Positions 1-13,552 are shown, counted from the stretch's first letter. The stretch: 60,000 nt of DNA from Lingula anatina (GCF_001039355.2 NW_019775531.1:128553-188552), one strand, 5' to 3'. Made by a program: numbers and translations. The notes: generated by a model from the sequence alone, not told the origin.

Positions 1-274
1 AACGTGATCATAAAAGTGTCATTTTGTACCATAACCATCAAAAGCTATCAAAAGTAACTCCGTGCTGGTATAAGGCAACGTTTCTCAGAAAAGACCACTG
101 ATTCCAATACATTTTGTCTTTTTAACAGCAATGAACAGCATCAAAACGGATACCGTTATATACGAGGTGGCCATGTATAAACATCCCAATTCAAACACTG
201 CTACTATTTCCCTTAGGCTATATAGTTTAACTACTATATAAATATACGTAACTTCTGCTTGGCGTTGTTGACCT

Positions 275-308
<34 letters not shown>

Positions 309-1357
309 GATCGATGACTCTGCAATGTACCAGTGCCTATTCGATAGACAAGCATATACGGTATAATAAAGAATGTCAAAATGAAAAGAATTATTTATTT
401 CTTGATAAAAAAGTACATTGGCTAGATAAGCAGAAATTTACAATTGATGGCAGACAAAAGATTTTTAACAAGCTAGCTTTTACTGTTCTCTAACACTCAT
501 GGTAAAAATTGTCTACAGTGAGAGAAAATACCGCCCGACCCCAAAAGGCAATTGCTGTGGCCATTACACAACACGTAAAAATAAATATTGTCTTAGTTGC
601 ATCTAAATATATATTTTTATATATTATATATATATAAAGCTATATAAAAAGCTATCTGCATATTCTGCAGTAATTGTACACAACATATGAACAAGAAAAT
701 ATTTATAGTTCACTTTGTACGCTATTTATTCTCATCCAAACTTATCAAGAAGGTGAGAAAAAGAAAGAAACCAGAAGTGAACAAGCGCCTCACGCTGAGT
801 GTAGAGGATCAAGACATATATTACAAAAAGAAAATTTTACTATTTTGATCGTTTTATTTTGTTCAGCCTTTTCATTTTTTCTTCTTTTTGTTTTTCTTTG
901 CGTATCCCTATCTCTCAAAGTGGTGCAGTAGATCTCATTCCACCCGACGCGTTGTGAAAATGGCAACAAAAATTCTTTGTACCCTGGGCATTATCAACTC
1001 TTTAGAAATGTTATGATTTTACCAAGTACATCCAAAGATTCAATTGCAATGCATTTCATGAAGATGTCTTTTCCAATATCTTTTAAAATGTATTTTTTTA
1101 AATGTTTTAATGTCTGATATTTTTTTCCTCAGAACTACAATTTTAGCATAATTATACAGGTATATGCACCATCCAATTTTTAGTTACAAATAAATGCATA
1201 TATAGGGGCGTAATCCTTGCCAGCAATTACCGTGACAATGTTTCCCAATTTCTATACCTAGTTAAAGTTGCAAATAAATAGTTGTACTTACTCATTTCAG
1301 AATTAACCCTTCCGATGAAGTTGTGAGTGTTAATTTAGCTTGATGAAATTTACTTAC
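1..1357 (-). other. Intron 1 of the left-edge SRCR/three-finger paralogue
   Basis: No coding exon is visible. The stretch is intronic because it lies downstream, on the minus strand, of the signal-peptide exon ending at 1358. Positions about 78-215 resemble 20840-20970 and, inverted, 26870-26985, which are intron 1 of the two other paralogues. A poly-T run lies at about 275-306 and a short TA-rich tract near 608-640. Confidence 0.6.
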
Positions 1358-1430
1358 TTTGACCTTGAATGTCCACGGGAATCCATGAAATGACCAACAC
1401 AATAAGGAAAACTGTGTTCAATCGCCACAT
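1358..1430 (-). CDS. Signal-peptide exon of a third SRCR/three-finger paralogue (partial gene)
   Basis: The exon reads from an ATG at 1430-1428 and encodes a basic N-terminus (MWRLN) followed by a hydrophobic core (VFLIVLVISWI), a typical secretory signal. It ends in phase 1 before a GTAAGT donor at 1357-1352. Length (73 nt), phase and sequence match the first exons at 23113-23185 and 26520-26592, which belong to full SRCR/three-finger genes. The rest of this gene must lie left of the window, so its domain content is inferred from the paralogues only. The ATG is the first in the conserved block and is followed at once by the signal sequence, which fixes the start. Confidence 0.75.
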
Positions 1431-1700
1431 CTTCACCTCAGCCAGGTAAATCATACTCTGGTAGATGGCATGTATATACGCATGAAATGTGTTTGTCTCT
1501 GCGTTGTGAGGGGCAATAACGACCGATATTAGCAGGCAATGTTCTGTTGTATTTCCAATGAAAAGCTGAGATTAAGTTAAACACATATCTTTTTGAGCAT
1601 AAATGTGAGTAGGCTGGTATTATTTAGGAAAGATGTGTTTTGTTGTCTTTCACTTGAAACGCATGTGTTTTTCATGTCATACCAAAGATCTTGGTCTTTG
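1431..1700 (-). promoter_or_regulatory. Conserved upstream block of the left paralogue
   Basis: The sequence before the ATG is shared with the other two paralogues. The block next to the start codon (CACCTCAGCCAGGTAAAT on the plus strand) recurs at 23188-23206 and, inverted, at about 26499-26517. The motif TTGTTGTCTTTCAC near 1637-1652 also recurs upstream of both other genes. No TATA box could be assigned. Promoter function is inferred from conservation and position. Confidence 0.45.
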
Positions 1701-2643
1701 TTCCATCACGTATATTTGTGTTTGAGTTTGTGATTGCACCTTTTCAGTGGCTTGAGATATGTTTGCAAATGCGTTTATAATGTACCCCCTGACAGGTGTG
1801 TGAAGTAGAGATTAAAAAAGTGAGAAAAGTTTAAGGACACCAGAGATTAAAAATATTTATTTTAGTAAATATTTACCTATTTAATCCCACACGGGACTAA
1901 AAATGCATAGGCCCTACTGTAAATCTAGAATTAAATCAATAAGTAAATAGAATTAGTGAAATGGCAAAGAAATAGAATACGCTGGGTATGCAAGCACATC
2001 ATTTTTTGATAACACATATTAAACTAAGGAACATATAAAGGTGTTCGTATACACTGCGACATGCATGTTAATAGCACATGGGCCCTATATTTAATAGCAC
2101 CACAAAGCAAAATGTCTTTATGGGATTGAAGATAGAGCGCATTCAGTACAGAAACTAACATATCCGCGGCTCAAATACGGGCGCGCCACTTAAATGCTTG
2201 TTGCTAATCCCCGCAGGGAATCTATACAATGTCTAGTCGGGAATTAAGCTGCCTTTTTTTTAGTGGGTTACCATATTTAGTGGGTTACCATATTTAGTGG
2301 GTTACCATATTTGATCCTCGGATCTTTAAGTCCGCTGTTTTGAATTCGCACATGGTGTAATTTAATCCAAATATCTTACTTTACTAACACCACACTAAAT
2401 CGCGTCTAATATGCATTAGCATAATTATCAGATCTACAAAATCACCAGTAATTTTATTAAGCCGAATGAAATTAATTAAATAATAAAAGAGAAATAAGTG
2501 GCGGATATGGAGTGGGGGGGGGGGGGGGGGGGCCAGGGGGATCCTGAACATTAATATTGCACAAATCTAGGTATGATTGATCGCTAAGCAAATAAGGCAT
2601 TGTTCGCCACTTCAAGAAGTCGCTTTGTTTACTCTACCCACCA
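1701..2643. other. Intergenic stretch, no gene seen
   Basis: No exon or convincing reading frame was found on either strand. It contains a three-copy 17-bp repeat at 2262-2312 and a poly-G run at 2514-2532 just before the hAT fragment. Confidence 0.5.
2262..2312. repeat. Three perfect 17-bp tandem copies
   Basis: The unit agtgggttaccatattt occurs three times head to tail at 2262, 2279 and 2296 with no mismatches. The perfect copies suggest recent slippage. Confidence 0.9.
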
Positions 2644-3273
2644 ATGGCCATTGACATCAAGTTGGTTAAACCGTGCACAACTGTAATGCAAAAACATCAT
2701 GCCAATGCTGTTGCAGGTGGAAACAAGGAGCAGAGTGCAAAGGAATATTACAGAATGAATGTCTTCTATGCTTTCACTGACCATGTGGTGTCAGAGCTAG
2801 AAAGAAGGTTTGAACCAAATCATGCAGGTTTGGTAGCAGCTCTTGATCCTCACAATTTGGAGTCACTACAGCCACAGCATATTAGTGATATCATGTCCTA
2901 CTATGGAAAATTTCTTCATAAGGAAGACAAGCTAGAAGTTGAAGTGGAAAAGTGGAAACTGTTATTTAGTGATGTTCCTAAGGATATGCGGCCAAAGGAT
3001 GCAGCAGCTGCTCTTATTTCCTGTGACCATGACTATTTCCCTGCACTTCGTAGGATCTTTACCATCTTCCTTGCAACACCAGTGGGCAATGTTGTATGCG
3101 AGAGATCGTTTTCAGCCGTCCGTCGTCTGAAACTGTGGACACGCACAAGCATGGCAGAGGAACGCCTTAGCGGATTGGCTGTCTTCCTTGTCCACAAAGG
3201 AAGAAACGTTATTCCTGATCCTGGGACAATCTATGAAATGAAGTTCAATTGGCGTGTTGTGTTGAAAAAATGA
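2644..3273 (+). pseudogene. hAT-superfamily transposase, C-terminal part
   Basis: An open frame of 209 residues ends with the hAT C-terminal dimerisation signature: around residues 145-185 it reads ATPVGNVVCERSFSAVRRLK, then a threonine-arginine stretch and RLSGLAVFLVHKG. This is the type seen in the ZMYM1/THAP12-like group of hAT-derived proteins. The N-terminal zinc finger and most of the catalytic region are missing and the frame has no recognisable upstream extension, so this is a 5'-truncated copy although its remaining frame is open. Two GC-rich hairpins follow at 3396-3447 and may belong to the element's 3' end. It lies between two SRCR genes and has no evident role in them. Confidence 0.8.
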
Positions 3274-3395
3274 CTGTATTTATATCAAAATGAACCCACA
3301 GTTTCTGACTTCTGATTGAGCAATAAATAACTGTTAAAATGCACCAGAATGCAGTATTATACATGTACATACAGTTTTCAAAAAGTTTCCACACC

Positions 3396-3447
3396 GTGGG
3401 AGGGGGACACCCCCTCCCACACACAAACCCTCGGGGGCTTCGCCCCC
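3396..3447. repeat. Two adjacent GC-rich hairpins
   Basis: Positions 3396-3420 form a perfect inverted repeat with 10-bp arms (GTGGGAGGGG and its complement). Positions 3433-3447 form a second hairpin (GGGGGC, TTC loop, GCCCCC). They lie just 3' of the hAT fragment in otherwise AT-rich DNA and are probably part of that element. Confidence 0.6.
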
Positions 3448-3708
3448 TGGTGTCTGCTTACTGCCCCCCCCTGGCATTTTGCTCAGGCTACGGCTCTGGC
3501 ATTCAATTGGTCACTCAAAGAAATCGCAGTTATAGTTGGGTAATCTGCATTTACAAATCAAATATGTCAATTTCGTTTTAAGGCATGTTCTCAATAGCAA
3601 AACATCATATTCAATCCGTATGAATTTAAACACGTAATGTGTGCCTTTAATGCCAGGCATAATTAAAGAAGAAATGCACTAATGTTTTTTTTTCTATCAT
3701 CTGTGCCT

Positions 3709-4017
3709 TTAATTATTGGCAAAGACAAATAACAAAAGACCACAGATGACGTTAAACCAAGCACTCTGGGAACGGCACCCTCTATTGTTGTTGTTGTTGT
3801 TGACACTGGCTTGGGCCGTGTCCAAGACTCCACTATTACAGTAATTGGTACTACAGCAATGCCTGCAGATTTTACTGTCACCACTTCCGGTGCAAGTATT
3901 TCCCTGCAGCTCCTGGCTGGTACATTGTGACCGGCTTATGCACCCGCGGCTGTATTTGAAGGCAGTGACGAAGGAACTGTAGAAGTAACTATGAAAACTG
4001 TGCGCCGAAGCTGTAGT
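3709..4017 (-). CDS. Last exon: second half of three-finger domain and possible GPI signal
   Basis: The exon follows a CAG acceptor at 4020-4018 and encodes 102 residues and a TAA stop. It carries RGC, SQC, NTC and the CCSTNYCN ending typical of Ly6/uPAR/three-finger domains, then a run of six asparagines, RGC, and a final hydrophobic stretch ([17 protein letters not shown]). The last part resembles a GPI-attachment signal, though it is short. The stop codon overlaps an ATTAAA that could serve as a poly(A) signal. The plus-strand paralogue has an exon of identical length at 46401-46709. Confidence 0.85.
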   Translation of the reverse strand, partial: TTASAHSFHSYFYSSFVTAFKYSRGCISRSQCTSQELQGNTCTGSGDSKICRHCCSTNYCNSGVLDTAQASVNNNNNNRGCRSQSAWFNVICGLLLFVFANN

Positions 4018-7000
4018 CTGCAAGGAAGAACGTGTATAACCATTTTATAAAAGTAATATTAATACTTCTACTAATAATAATAACGATAATAAATACAGGG
4101 TGACCCCCCCAAAAAAAAAAAATAATAATAATAGATAATAATAATAATAATGCATTTAATCATTCAAAGGTCCATCAAATGTCAAGAAATTTGTTGGACT
4201 TAAACTGCAATATGTATTGGTCGCTTTTCATAAAAGTTATGTTTTTTTCAATATACTTCAAATGCTTCCGAGCCATTGGGTGCACGCTAACGTACATCGC
4301 GAAAACTTGTCAATTTCTCAAATACATTCCTCTTTCGGTTTTTTTCTGATTCTGGCTGTGATTGCTCCCCACAGTTAACCAATCCTATAAAATGAATGCA
4401 TTCTGTCTGAAGTGCAATCACCGTGATCAGCTTAATTAATACCTCCTAACTGAACATGACAAATGCTGTTCAAGTCTTACCTCACCAAATTCGAGGCTAT
4501 ACCGCCGCGCGCGCGTATGAGTGAGAGAGACGTAGAGAGCAAGAGAGGGAGAGCATAAGTGCAGATACCTATACGATGTCATCGTGTATGTGTACCTGCA
4601 TATGTGTGTGCGTGAAAAAGGGGGAGAACGACTCACGTGGCACACAGATCCACTAGGACATGGGGTGTAAGAGGTGTACAATTGCAAAATGTTTTGTGCT
4701 TCTCTACAGGACAAACTTTCAGAGCAAGATGCACATCTGGGTCCCCTCTGAAATTATAATAATAATAATTAAACGCCTTGTTATATAGAGAATGTGTTGG
4801 GTGAGACCAGTGACTGTGTTCTATTATAATGGGTGTAGTAAAATTGTGAATGAAGAATTCAAACTTCATGTTCTCCCTGTTCAATTAAAAAAACACCACC
4901 CAACTACCGGTAATACAAAATATATACATTTTTTTCTCTGTCAGTAGCTTGAAACGTGTGCAGACTACATGTATACAGAAAATAAAGCAGCCATGGATAA
5001 TTGTCAAATCTAGCACAACCCAATCCTCTGCACTGATGAAAACAGGCTGCAAGAAGAAGAAATATTGGCTAAGTTTCTCAACTGTATTAACAAAAGAACC
5101 TCTACATATTTTTTGGAATTAAAACCAGATAGAAGATACATTAAAGTAGAAATTACCAAAAAAGTTGTTTTGATTATATACTTACTTCAACTATATCGTT
5201 TCATTCAAAGAAAGGCGTTCCTTTAATCTACAATTGTAAAATGTTCCACATGTTCGTAGTATTAGTAAGATTGCGTTTACATGCTAACAAATTAATCGCC
5301 TTGGAATCTTTTTAAGGCTTTCAATATACCCTATTATAGCAAATCGTGTATATCTGAAAAAATCTATAAAATAAACAAACAATACTTACTTCTACTGTTG
5401 ACGCGGTTGCAGCTGGAGGGTAAAAACCTGCGTAGTGAAAAATGTTAATAAACAAATTATTAACATGTTAAAATATCATTTTTATGTTTCAAAACTGCTT
5501 TTGAAAAACGACATGGTGAGCATAAATACAATATGCCAGTGTCTGTATTATTTTTGTTTTCCCAAAAGGCTCTGTTATTGCACTTACAACACCTGTAAAA
5601 ACCAGAAAGTTTCTTGACAAAGGGTGCCTACAGGATGAGTTNAAAAGTAATATTAATACTTCTACTAATAATAATAACGATAATAAATACAGGGTGACCC
5701 CCCCCAAAAAAAAAAAATAATAATAATAGATAATAATAATAATAATGCATTTAATCATTCAAAGGTCCATCAAATGTCAAGAAATTTGTTGGACTTAAAC
5801 TGCAACATGTATTGGTCGCTTTTCATAAAAGTTATGTTTTTTTCAATATACTTCAAATGCTTCCGAGCCATTGGGTGCACGCTAACGTACATCGCGAAAA
5901 CTTGTCAATTTCTCAAATACATTCCTCTTTCGGTTTTTTTCTGATTCTGGCTGTGATTGCTCCCCACAGTTAACCAATCCTATAAAATGAATGCATTCTG
6001 TCTGAAGTGCAATCACCGTGATCAGCTTAATTAATACCTCCTAACTGAACATGACAAATGCTGTTCAAGTCTTACCTCACCAAATTCGAGGCTATACCGC
6101 CGCGCGCGCGTATGAGTGAGAGAGACGTAGAGAGCAAGAGAGGGAGAGCATAAGTGCAGATACCTATACGATGTCATCGTGTATGTGTACCTGCATATGT
6201 GTGTGCGTGAAAAAGGGGGAGAACGACTCACGTGGCACACAGATCCACTAGGACATGGGGTGTAAGAGGTGTACAATTGCAAAATGTTTTGTGCTTCTCT
6301 ACAGGACAAACTTTCAGAGCAAGATGCACATCTGGGTCCCCTCTGAAATTATAATAATAATAATTAAACGCCTTGTTATATAGAGAATGTGTTGGGTGAG
6401 ACCAGTGACTGTGTTCTATTATAATGGGTGTAGTAAAATTGTGAATGAAGAATTCAAACTTCATGTTCTCCCTGTTCAATTAAAAAAACACCACCCAACT
6501 ACCGGTAATACAAAATATATACATTTTTTTCTCTGTCAGTAGCTTGAAACGTGTGCAGACTACATGTATACAGAAAATAAAGCAGCCATGGATAATTGTC
6601 AAATCTAGCACAACCCAATCCTCTGCACTGATGAAAACAGGCTGCAAGAAGAAGAAATATTGGCTAAGTTTCTCAACTGTATTAACAAAAGAACCTCTAC
6701 ATATTTTTTGGAATTAAAACCAGATAGAAGATACATTAAAGTAGAAATTACCAAAAAAGTTGTTTTGATTATATACTTACTTCAACTATATCGTTTCATT
6801 CAAAGAAAGGCGTTCCTTTAATCTACAATTGTAAAATGTTCCACATGTTCGTAGTATTAGTAAGATTGCGTTTACATGCTAACAAATTAATCGCCTTGGA
6901 ATCTTTTTAAGGCTTTCAATATACCCTATTATAGCAAATCGTGTATATCTGAAAAAATCTATAAAATAAACAAACAATACTTACTTCTACTGTTGACGCG

Positions 7001-10000
7001 GTTGCAGCTGGAGGGTAAAAACCTGCGTAGTGAAAAATGTTAATAAACAAATTATTAACATGTTAAAATATCATTTTTATGTTTCAAAACTGCTTTTGAA
7101 AAACGACATGGTGAGCATAAATACAATATGCCAGTGTCTGTATTATTTTTGTTTTCCCAAAAGGCTCTGTTATTGCACTTACAACACCTGTAAAAACCAG
7201 AAAGTTTCTTGACAAAGGGTGCCTACAGGATGAGTTAACATGAAACGACCCAGATGAAGACAGACAGAGAGGCATAAAATACGAAGGACTGGGTGGCAGA
7301 TGCTTGTATCTAATCAATGCGTCTTGTTGTGCATTTGTAATTCCAGTGCTACACCAATACGCTATCTAACTCATAACTCTTGGTTTTTGAGAAAGGAAGT
7401 GCTCTCTAGAAATGGAAAGTATAAATACATGACGCAGGCAGACAGACTGGCACACAATTGTAAACAGAGATAGAAATGGCTGCAAGAACGACACAAAATG
7501 ACGGACATGTACTTACGTGAATATCCATGGCAATAGACGCCAGCGTCATCATAACTATATACGCCACAGTTATCTGAGGAATGTGGCCCTATTCCTCCGT
7601 GTTGGCAGTTCGTGAGGGTGGTCTCTGATCCTAGACAGTCGACATTGTACAACCAATAAGACCCATTCCCCTTGTGAGGCCAATCTGATCGAATAAAAAG
7701 GAGTTGGTATTCAATTTGAAACATGGCTTTAAAGTCATTTGTCTTCCTTTTTACCCCATTTTCCATAAAAAAGTAACGTGTTGTAAAAAGTTCAGTTATC
7801 TCTTCAGTGTTATTGTGACTCCAGCATTTCAATGATATCCTTAATACAGCATTCCAAAAACACATGGTGCAATTCAAGACATACAATAAAATTTTAATGT
7901 ATTATTTGGATATGGCCATGTGTCATAGATTGTCCAAATGGTGCGGTAAATACCTTTTTTCGAAATCTCTTGAGGAACAGGTGATTTTTAATGAGAAATT
8001 GCTATGGGCTATAAGCATTATTTAGATATGTAATATCACTGTTTTTGGAATGCATACAAAGCATGTGTACTTCATATATTTACTTTATGCATGTGCTCTC
8101 TAAAAACAAATCGGTTATAATCTTTACCTATAATGTCAGTAAGAAGTTACGGTTAGCCTTCAACTCACGCATAGGTCAACACTGCTACCGTGACGTTATA
8201 AGTTATAAGTAACCGAGTTTGCACTAATGACAAAAAACATCAATATAAACTGTTATTTACATGTTTAATTGCTTTAAAAGTTTTAATTCCATTTGTAATT
8301 TATATTGTTATTTTATCTTCGGCAGAGGGTTGTAGTATAGGTAGCCTATCTTTATTTTTGTGTGATGGGTGACTTTAAATAGCTGTGCCCATTTGCAGCA
8401 TACAACCAATATACAGCCTAGTGACGCTGCAGATATAATGCGGACATTGTCCACACTCTTGGTGACATTAATACATTTAATCTAGACACAATGCTTAAAC
8501 TAAAATGGTATCAAATATCACCTTTGTATAGTTTGAAACCAAATAATCTAGGTGACTTTCAAAAAGACTAAACATTTTTTTAAATTACCATTATCTGTGG
8601 GGATAGGCATTGAGACCCTCGGCCTGCTGGTATCAAACTGCACCAGAATTTAGCACAATCGAGATACAGTTGGACCAACCTACATATTGACGTTACAGCC
8701 ACGTGTAGTTGAAGACTGACATGGACACTATCAGCTGTGGTTAAAGGTATACTCTCCTAGACTTCTACACAATATCAATTTTTTATCTCAATATAAACAC
8801 TAATTTAGCAACCTGAATCGTGTCTCGTCTCGTCCCTGCTCTTATATTTGGTGTTATAGAGAGCAATTCGAGCGGATGGCATTCGTTTCTCTCGTTTTAT
8901 TATATTAAAAGATATTCTTCCTTACCTGTTGCGGCTCTTTCATGATTGGTGTACCCCAACTGACGACAAACTACCTCGGCGTTTTTTAGTCCCCATCCAT
9001 TGTCACAGATACGCCTCCATACTCCGGCAAACTTGATCTCGACACGACCGCTGTTGTAGCCGTTACCGTCCACCAGACGAAGTTGGCCATCATCAGCTAG
9101 AAAGTCGAGGATAACGAAAGTTATGACAGAATTAATTGCCTGTGTTTTGAGCTTCATTTTGCCACTGCAATGTATTTTGTAGCTATTGTTCCCTTAAACC
9201 ATTGAAACAAATTGGAACTAACACTCTTTGCTAAAGTCCTTCACAAACAACAAACTAATCAAATGATTTTGGCCAGCGCACTAGTCTTTCTACATTAATC
9301 ATTTAGGCCATTAAATCAACGATTTTAAAATGGCAGACAAAACGGCCTGTCAACCATGGTGTGTAACGTGCTTTTGGGGGTTGTCGAGGTATCACAGTGT
9401 TTAAGAGAGTAAAAGTTACTTGCACTTTATACAACAGGCTCTGTCCTTGGCGTTAGTTAGTGATCAGTCGTTAGCCTCTCGCTAGTTATGACGCCGTTTC
9501 ACGAAGCTGTCGCTAGTTTTCTCGCTTTTTATTGTGTCGCTGTTACCATGGTTATTTAACGATTGATCAGACCACTCGCAACCTTTAGATTTTCATCGTA
9601 GGCATGGCAAATGAATGCAATAGAAAGGTTGCTTAGGTACAGTTTTCTGTTGTTTGTCTTTGTATGCAATATGGCGTTTACGTCAGGGGCAGAATCTATT
9701 TAGAATACATGAACGATGATGCAATGTACGAAAGGTTGCACCTGACTGTGACAAAAAGAGCGGCGATAAGGTGGTGGAGATCCTTTACGACGACCTCAAA
9801 GCAGGGGTTATTATGCATTTCCAGCCGCCAAAAATTGAGTTAGGACATTCGTCACACTTTTACGCACGTTCCACTTCCGGTAGACTGTTTTCGAAAGTAC
9901 GGTGGGTAACGAGAGAACTAGTGACCGAACTTTAACACAGAACTTAGCGATGGGTTAACGACAGCTTCGTTAAACACCACTCGAAAATCGCTGAAGTTTT

Positions 10001-10185
10001 CTCGTTAGCGAGATAGTTCTGTCGTTAGTTATTCTAACTAATACTGTTGGTAATTCTAAAGGCAACTTCGTGAAACGGGCCCCTGGACATGTAATGCGGA
10101 ATCTAAAGAGGAGCATACGTGTATGTCTGATGCCTCTTCCTTACCTTCTAAGAAAAAAATACCTCCTACCCTCTTTTCCCGCCCA

Positions 10186-10216
<31 letters not shown>

Positions 10217-11409
10217 AGAAAAATAGTTTTTTGGTTTATGAAAAATGAAACAAAAAGTATTTTTTGGCCTTGGCCTCACACTAGACCTACATGTATACTG
10301 AAATTGTTTTTGTCTACTCTTTTTTTATTTCCCTACACTTATATATCCATCTTTGTCATCCTCACCCTCCCCATTGGCTCCCTGATCCATATACTCACGT
10401 GCTTTACATATGACAGAGGCGTCCACATCGGATGTTTCTGAGCAGTACGTAGTACTTGGATACCCTATCGACCCATGAGAACAGGCATCCAACCGACTCT
10501 CTGTGCCGGCGCAGTTCAATTGGTCTGAAAATCAATATCGCACGACAAACATTAGTAGTTACATTACTGTTATTTACTTATATGTTACCTTATTTTTATA
10601 GGCGCTATGGCGCGTGATACTACATTATAGCTGCATAGGGACAATAAATGGATGGGGTAAGTAGTCAGCGCTCATTCTCACAAATGCATAATCAAACAAT
10701 TTATAAATAATTTATTAAAAGGTGCTTATATTCAAATAAATTTAATAAATATCAGGCATTTAAATGTAAAAGTTTTAAAAATTAATAGATGATTAAACAA
10801 CATGTGGTTGACTTTCCGTATGTCTGACTGTAACCCAGGCAATGGCAAATACCCCCTCCCCCCCACCCCCAGAGAGACTGTAGACAAAACAGACAGACTG
10901 ACAAACAATACCTAGAAGCACCCTCGAAGTTCCCCTCGGTGTCAAACTTGTGAAGGATCCGACTGCTCCACTAAAACCAAGCTGTCTGCAGGTCACTACG
11001 GCGTCACTCAGCGACCACCCGTTAGTACACACTCTCCCCCAGTTTCCTGCGTAGAAGATCTCAACTCGACCCATATATTGGGTGGGACCAACCAATCTGA
11101 CATCTCCGTCATTGGCTGTTGGTAAAACAAATAACTAGTGCAGTACAGCATTACAAAAAACGCTGTCAGTTATTACAATTTTTACCCTACATGTATGTAC
11201 AACATTTTACACATTCATTTTTTTTTACAATTTATGATGTAAATTAGTTAAATACGAAACGTTGTTATGTTTTCAAGTACGAAGAAGTTTTCAAACAAAT
11301 CACCTTGAGGATACATAAGTCATTATCTTTGGCAAAGACCGTTACGAAATACAATATGAAGATTTATATATGTCGTCCACACAGATATCAATTAAAATAA
11401 TTGAGATAA

Positions 11410-11463
<54 letters not shown>

Positions 11464-13494
11464 GACAATACTGAAGTAGAACCAGGAATTCAAAATGATC
11501 AAACTTGTTCCCCAACTTCTCCCTCGCTCAAAACCCTGTTTTCAATATCTTTTTTTTTTTTTTCAAAATTCTGAAGTCTATTTAATAGCATATTTCGTCA
11601 CCTTAGTACGTTATTTAAATGAGCTGAGTTTTAGTCTTTTTAGTTAAGTTTTATCCAACACAATGATATGGTCGGCTAATTCCAATCATTTTTGGAAAGC
11701 TGTCTATATGAGTTAAGACAGCAAGATATTTGATTTCTGTGTGTGTGTTTGTGTGTGTGTGTGTGTAAAGCGGAGGGTGTGGGGGCATTGATGGACGAAT
11801 GAATATTTACTCACGCCCTCTACACAGAACGCCAGCATCATGTGATAAGGTCTCGTCACAATACTGTGAGCTTATTCCTCCAACGCCGTCATGGTAGCAA
11901 TCTGACAGGGACGCCTCGGATCCCTGACAATTCAAATTCTGAATCCAGTATCGCCCTGGTGGTTGAAAAGAATACCATCAATCACTGTCTTTCACATTGT
12001 TTTTATCGTGCAAAACCGAATTATATTTTTTTCATGACATGTATTGATCCAGGTATTACTATAAAACAAGAACATATGTACAAAATCGCAATATAGAGTA
12101 TAAATAGAAATTTAAAGGCAACAAAGAAAATATGCACACGAATAAAATAAATCAATCATAGATAGCGCAATCCATCACCATACGCTATTAATAAAAAAAA
12201 TCCGTTTATTTTTATTTCATTTATTTATTTATTTATTTATTTTTGTTTGTTTGTTTGTAAAATAAAAATAATTAGAATTTCCAACCATGTGATATTCTAC
12301 TGAAATTGATCAATGAGACTGATATTATATTGGCACCAGTTTGATAAGAGTTTCACCAATTCATCTTCAAAAGCCTCAATCGTCCATTCTTGTGGCCTCC
12401 TTAAGAACTGCTGTAAAGTGAGCAACTATAAAGGAAATTTATTGTATATAAATTTTGAAAACTCACCTGTTCCCCTCGTTGACATATTTGATATCGGTGT
12501 ATGGGCTCCGGTAAAACCAAGCTGCTTGCACGCTACGTTGGCACTTGTAAGATCCCACCCGTAGCCACAAACCCTCCCCCATCTTCCACCATATTGTATT
12601 TCCAAGCTACCTTCGTATGCATTTGATGTGTTAACNAACATTAGTAGTTACATTACTGTTATTTACTTATATGTTACCTTATTTTTATAGGCGCTATGGC
12701 GCGTGATACTACATTATAGCTGCATAGGGACAATAAATGGATGGGGTAAGTAGTCAGCGCTCATTCTCACAAATGCATAATCAAACAATTTATAAATAAT
12801 TTATTAAAAGGTGCTTATATTCAAATAAATTTAATAAATATCAGGCATTTAAATGTAAAAGTTTTAAAAATTAATAGATGATTAAACAACATGTGGTTGA
12901 CTTTCCGTATGTCTGACTGTAACCCAGGCAATGGCAAATACCCCCTCCCCCCCACCCCCAGAGAGACTGTAGACAAAACAGACAGACTGACAAACAATAC
13001 CTAGAAGCACCCTCGAAGTTCCCCTCGGTGTCAAACTTGTGAAGGATCCGACTGCTCCACTAAAACCAAGCTGTCTGCAGGTCACTACGGCGTCACTCAG
13101 CGACCACCCGTTAGTACACACTCTCCCCCAGTTTCCTGCGTAGAAGATCTCAACTCGACCCATGTATTGGGTGGGACCAACCAATCTGACATCTCCGTCA
13201 TTGGCTGTTGGTAAAACAAATAACTAGTGCAGTACAGCATTACAAAAAACGCTGTCAGTTATTACAATTTTTACCCTACATGTATGTACAACATTTTACA
13301 CATTCATTTTTTTTTACAATTTATGATGTAAATTAGTTAAATACGAAACGTTGTTATGTTTTCAAGTACGAAGAAGTTTTCAAACAAATCACCTTGAGGA
13401 TACATAAGTCATTATCTTTGGCAAAGACCGTTACGAAATACAATATGAAGATTTATATATGTCGTCCACACAGATATCAATTAAAATAATTGAG

Positions 13495-13552
<58 letters not shown>

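Larger units (their letters stand above)
4049..5641. repeat. Left copy of a 1.6 kb duplication ending at an n join
   Basis: This block is repeated at 5643-7236 with only a few differences, such as one extra C in the poly-C run. It ends exactly at the single n at 5642. It carries second copies of the linker exon (5390-5427) and the first three-finger exon (4637-4747). The position at the join points to unmerged contig ends rather than a real tandem duplication. Confidence 0.85.
10548..12635. repeat. Left copy of a 2.1 kb duplication ending at an n join
   Basis: Repeated at 12637-14724 with scattered substitutions and different TA-microsatellite length (11411-11460 against 13499-13549). It ends exactly at the n at 12636, inside an SRCR2 exon. 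This is the signature of two alleles whose overlap was not merged. Confidence 0.85.

Noticed and set aside
674-931. An 85-residue open frame in the left intron
   Set aside because: Low-complexity K/E and F/L composition, no homology recognised, and it lies inside an intron on the opposite strand.
4436-4714. A separate 92-residue cysteine/serine-rich protein
   Set aside because: Its conserved N-terminal part is the three-finger exon 4637-4747, and the rest continues past the GTGAGT donor.
10793-11095. Open frames extending past SRCR exons, as here and at 12882-13184 and 29993-30346
   Set aside because: The part beyond the GTATTG donor is intron read-through; conserved SRCR sequence and paralogue exon ends place the boundary at the donor.
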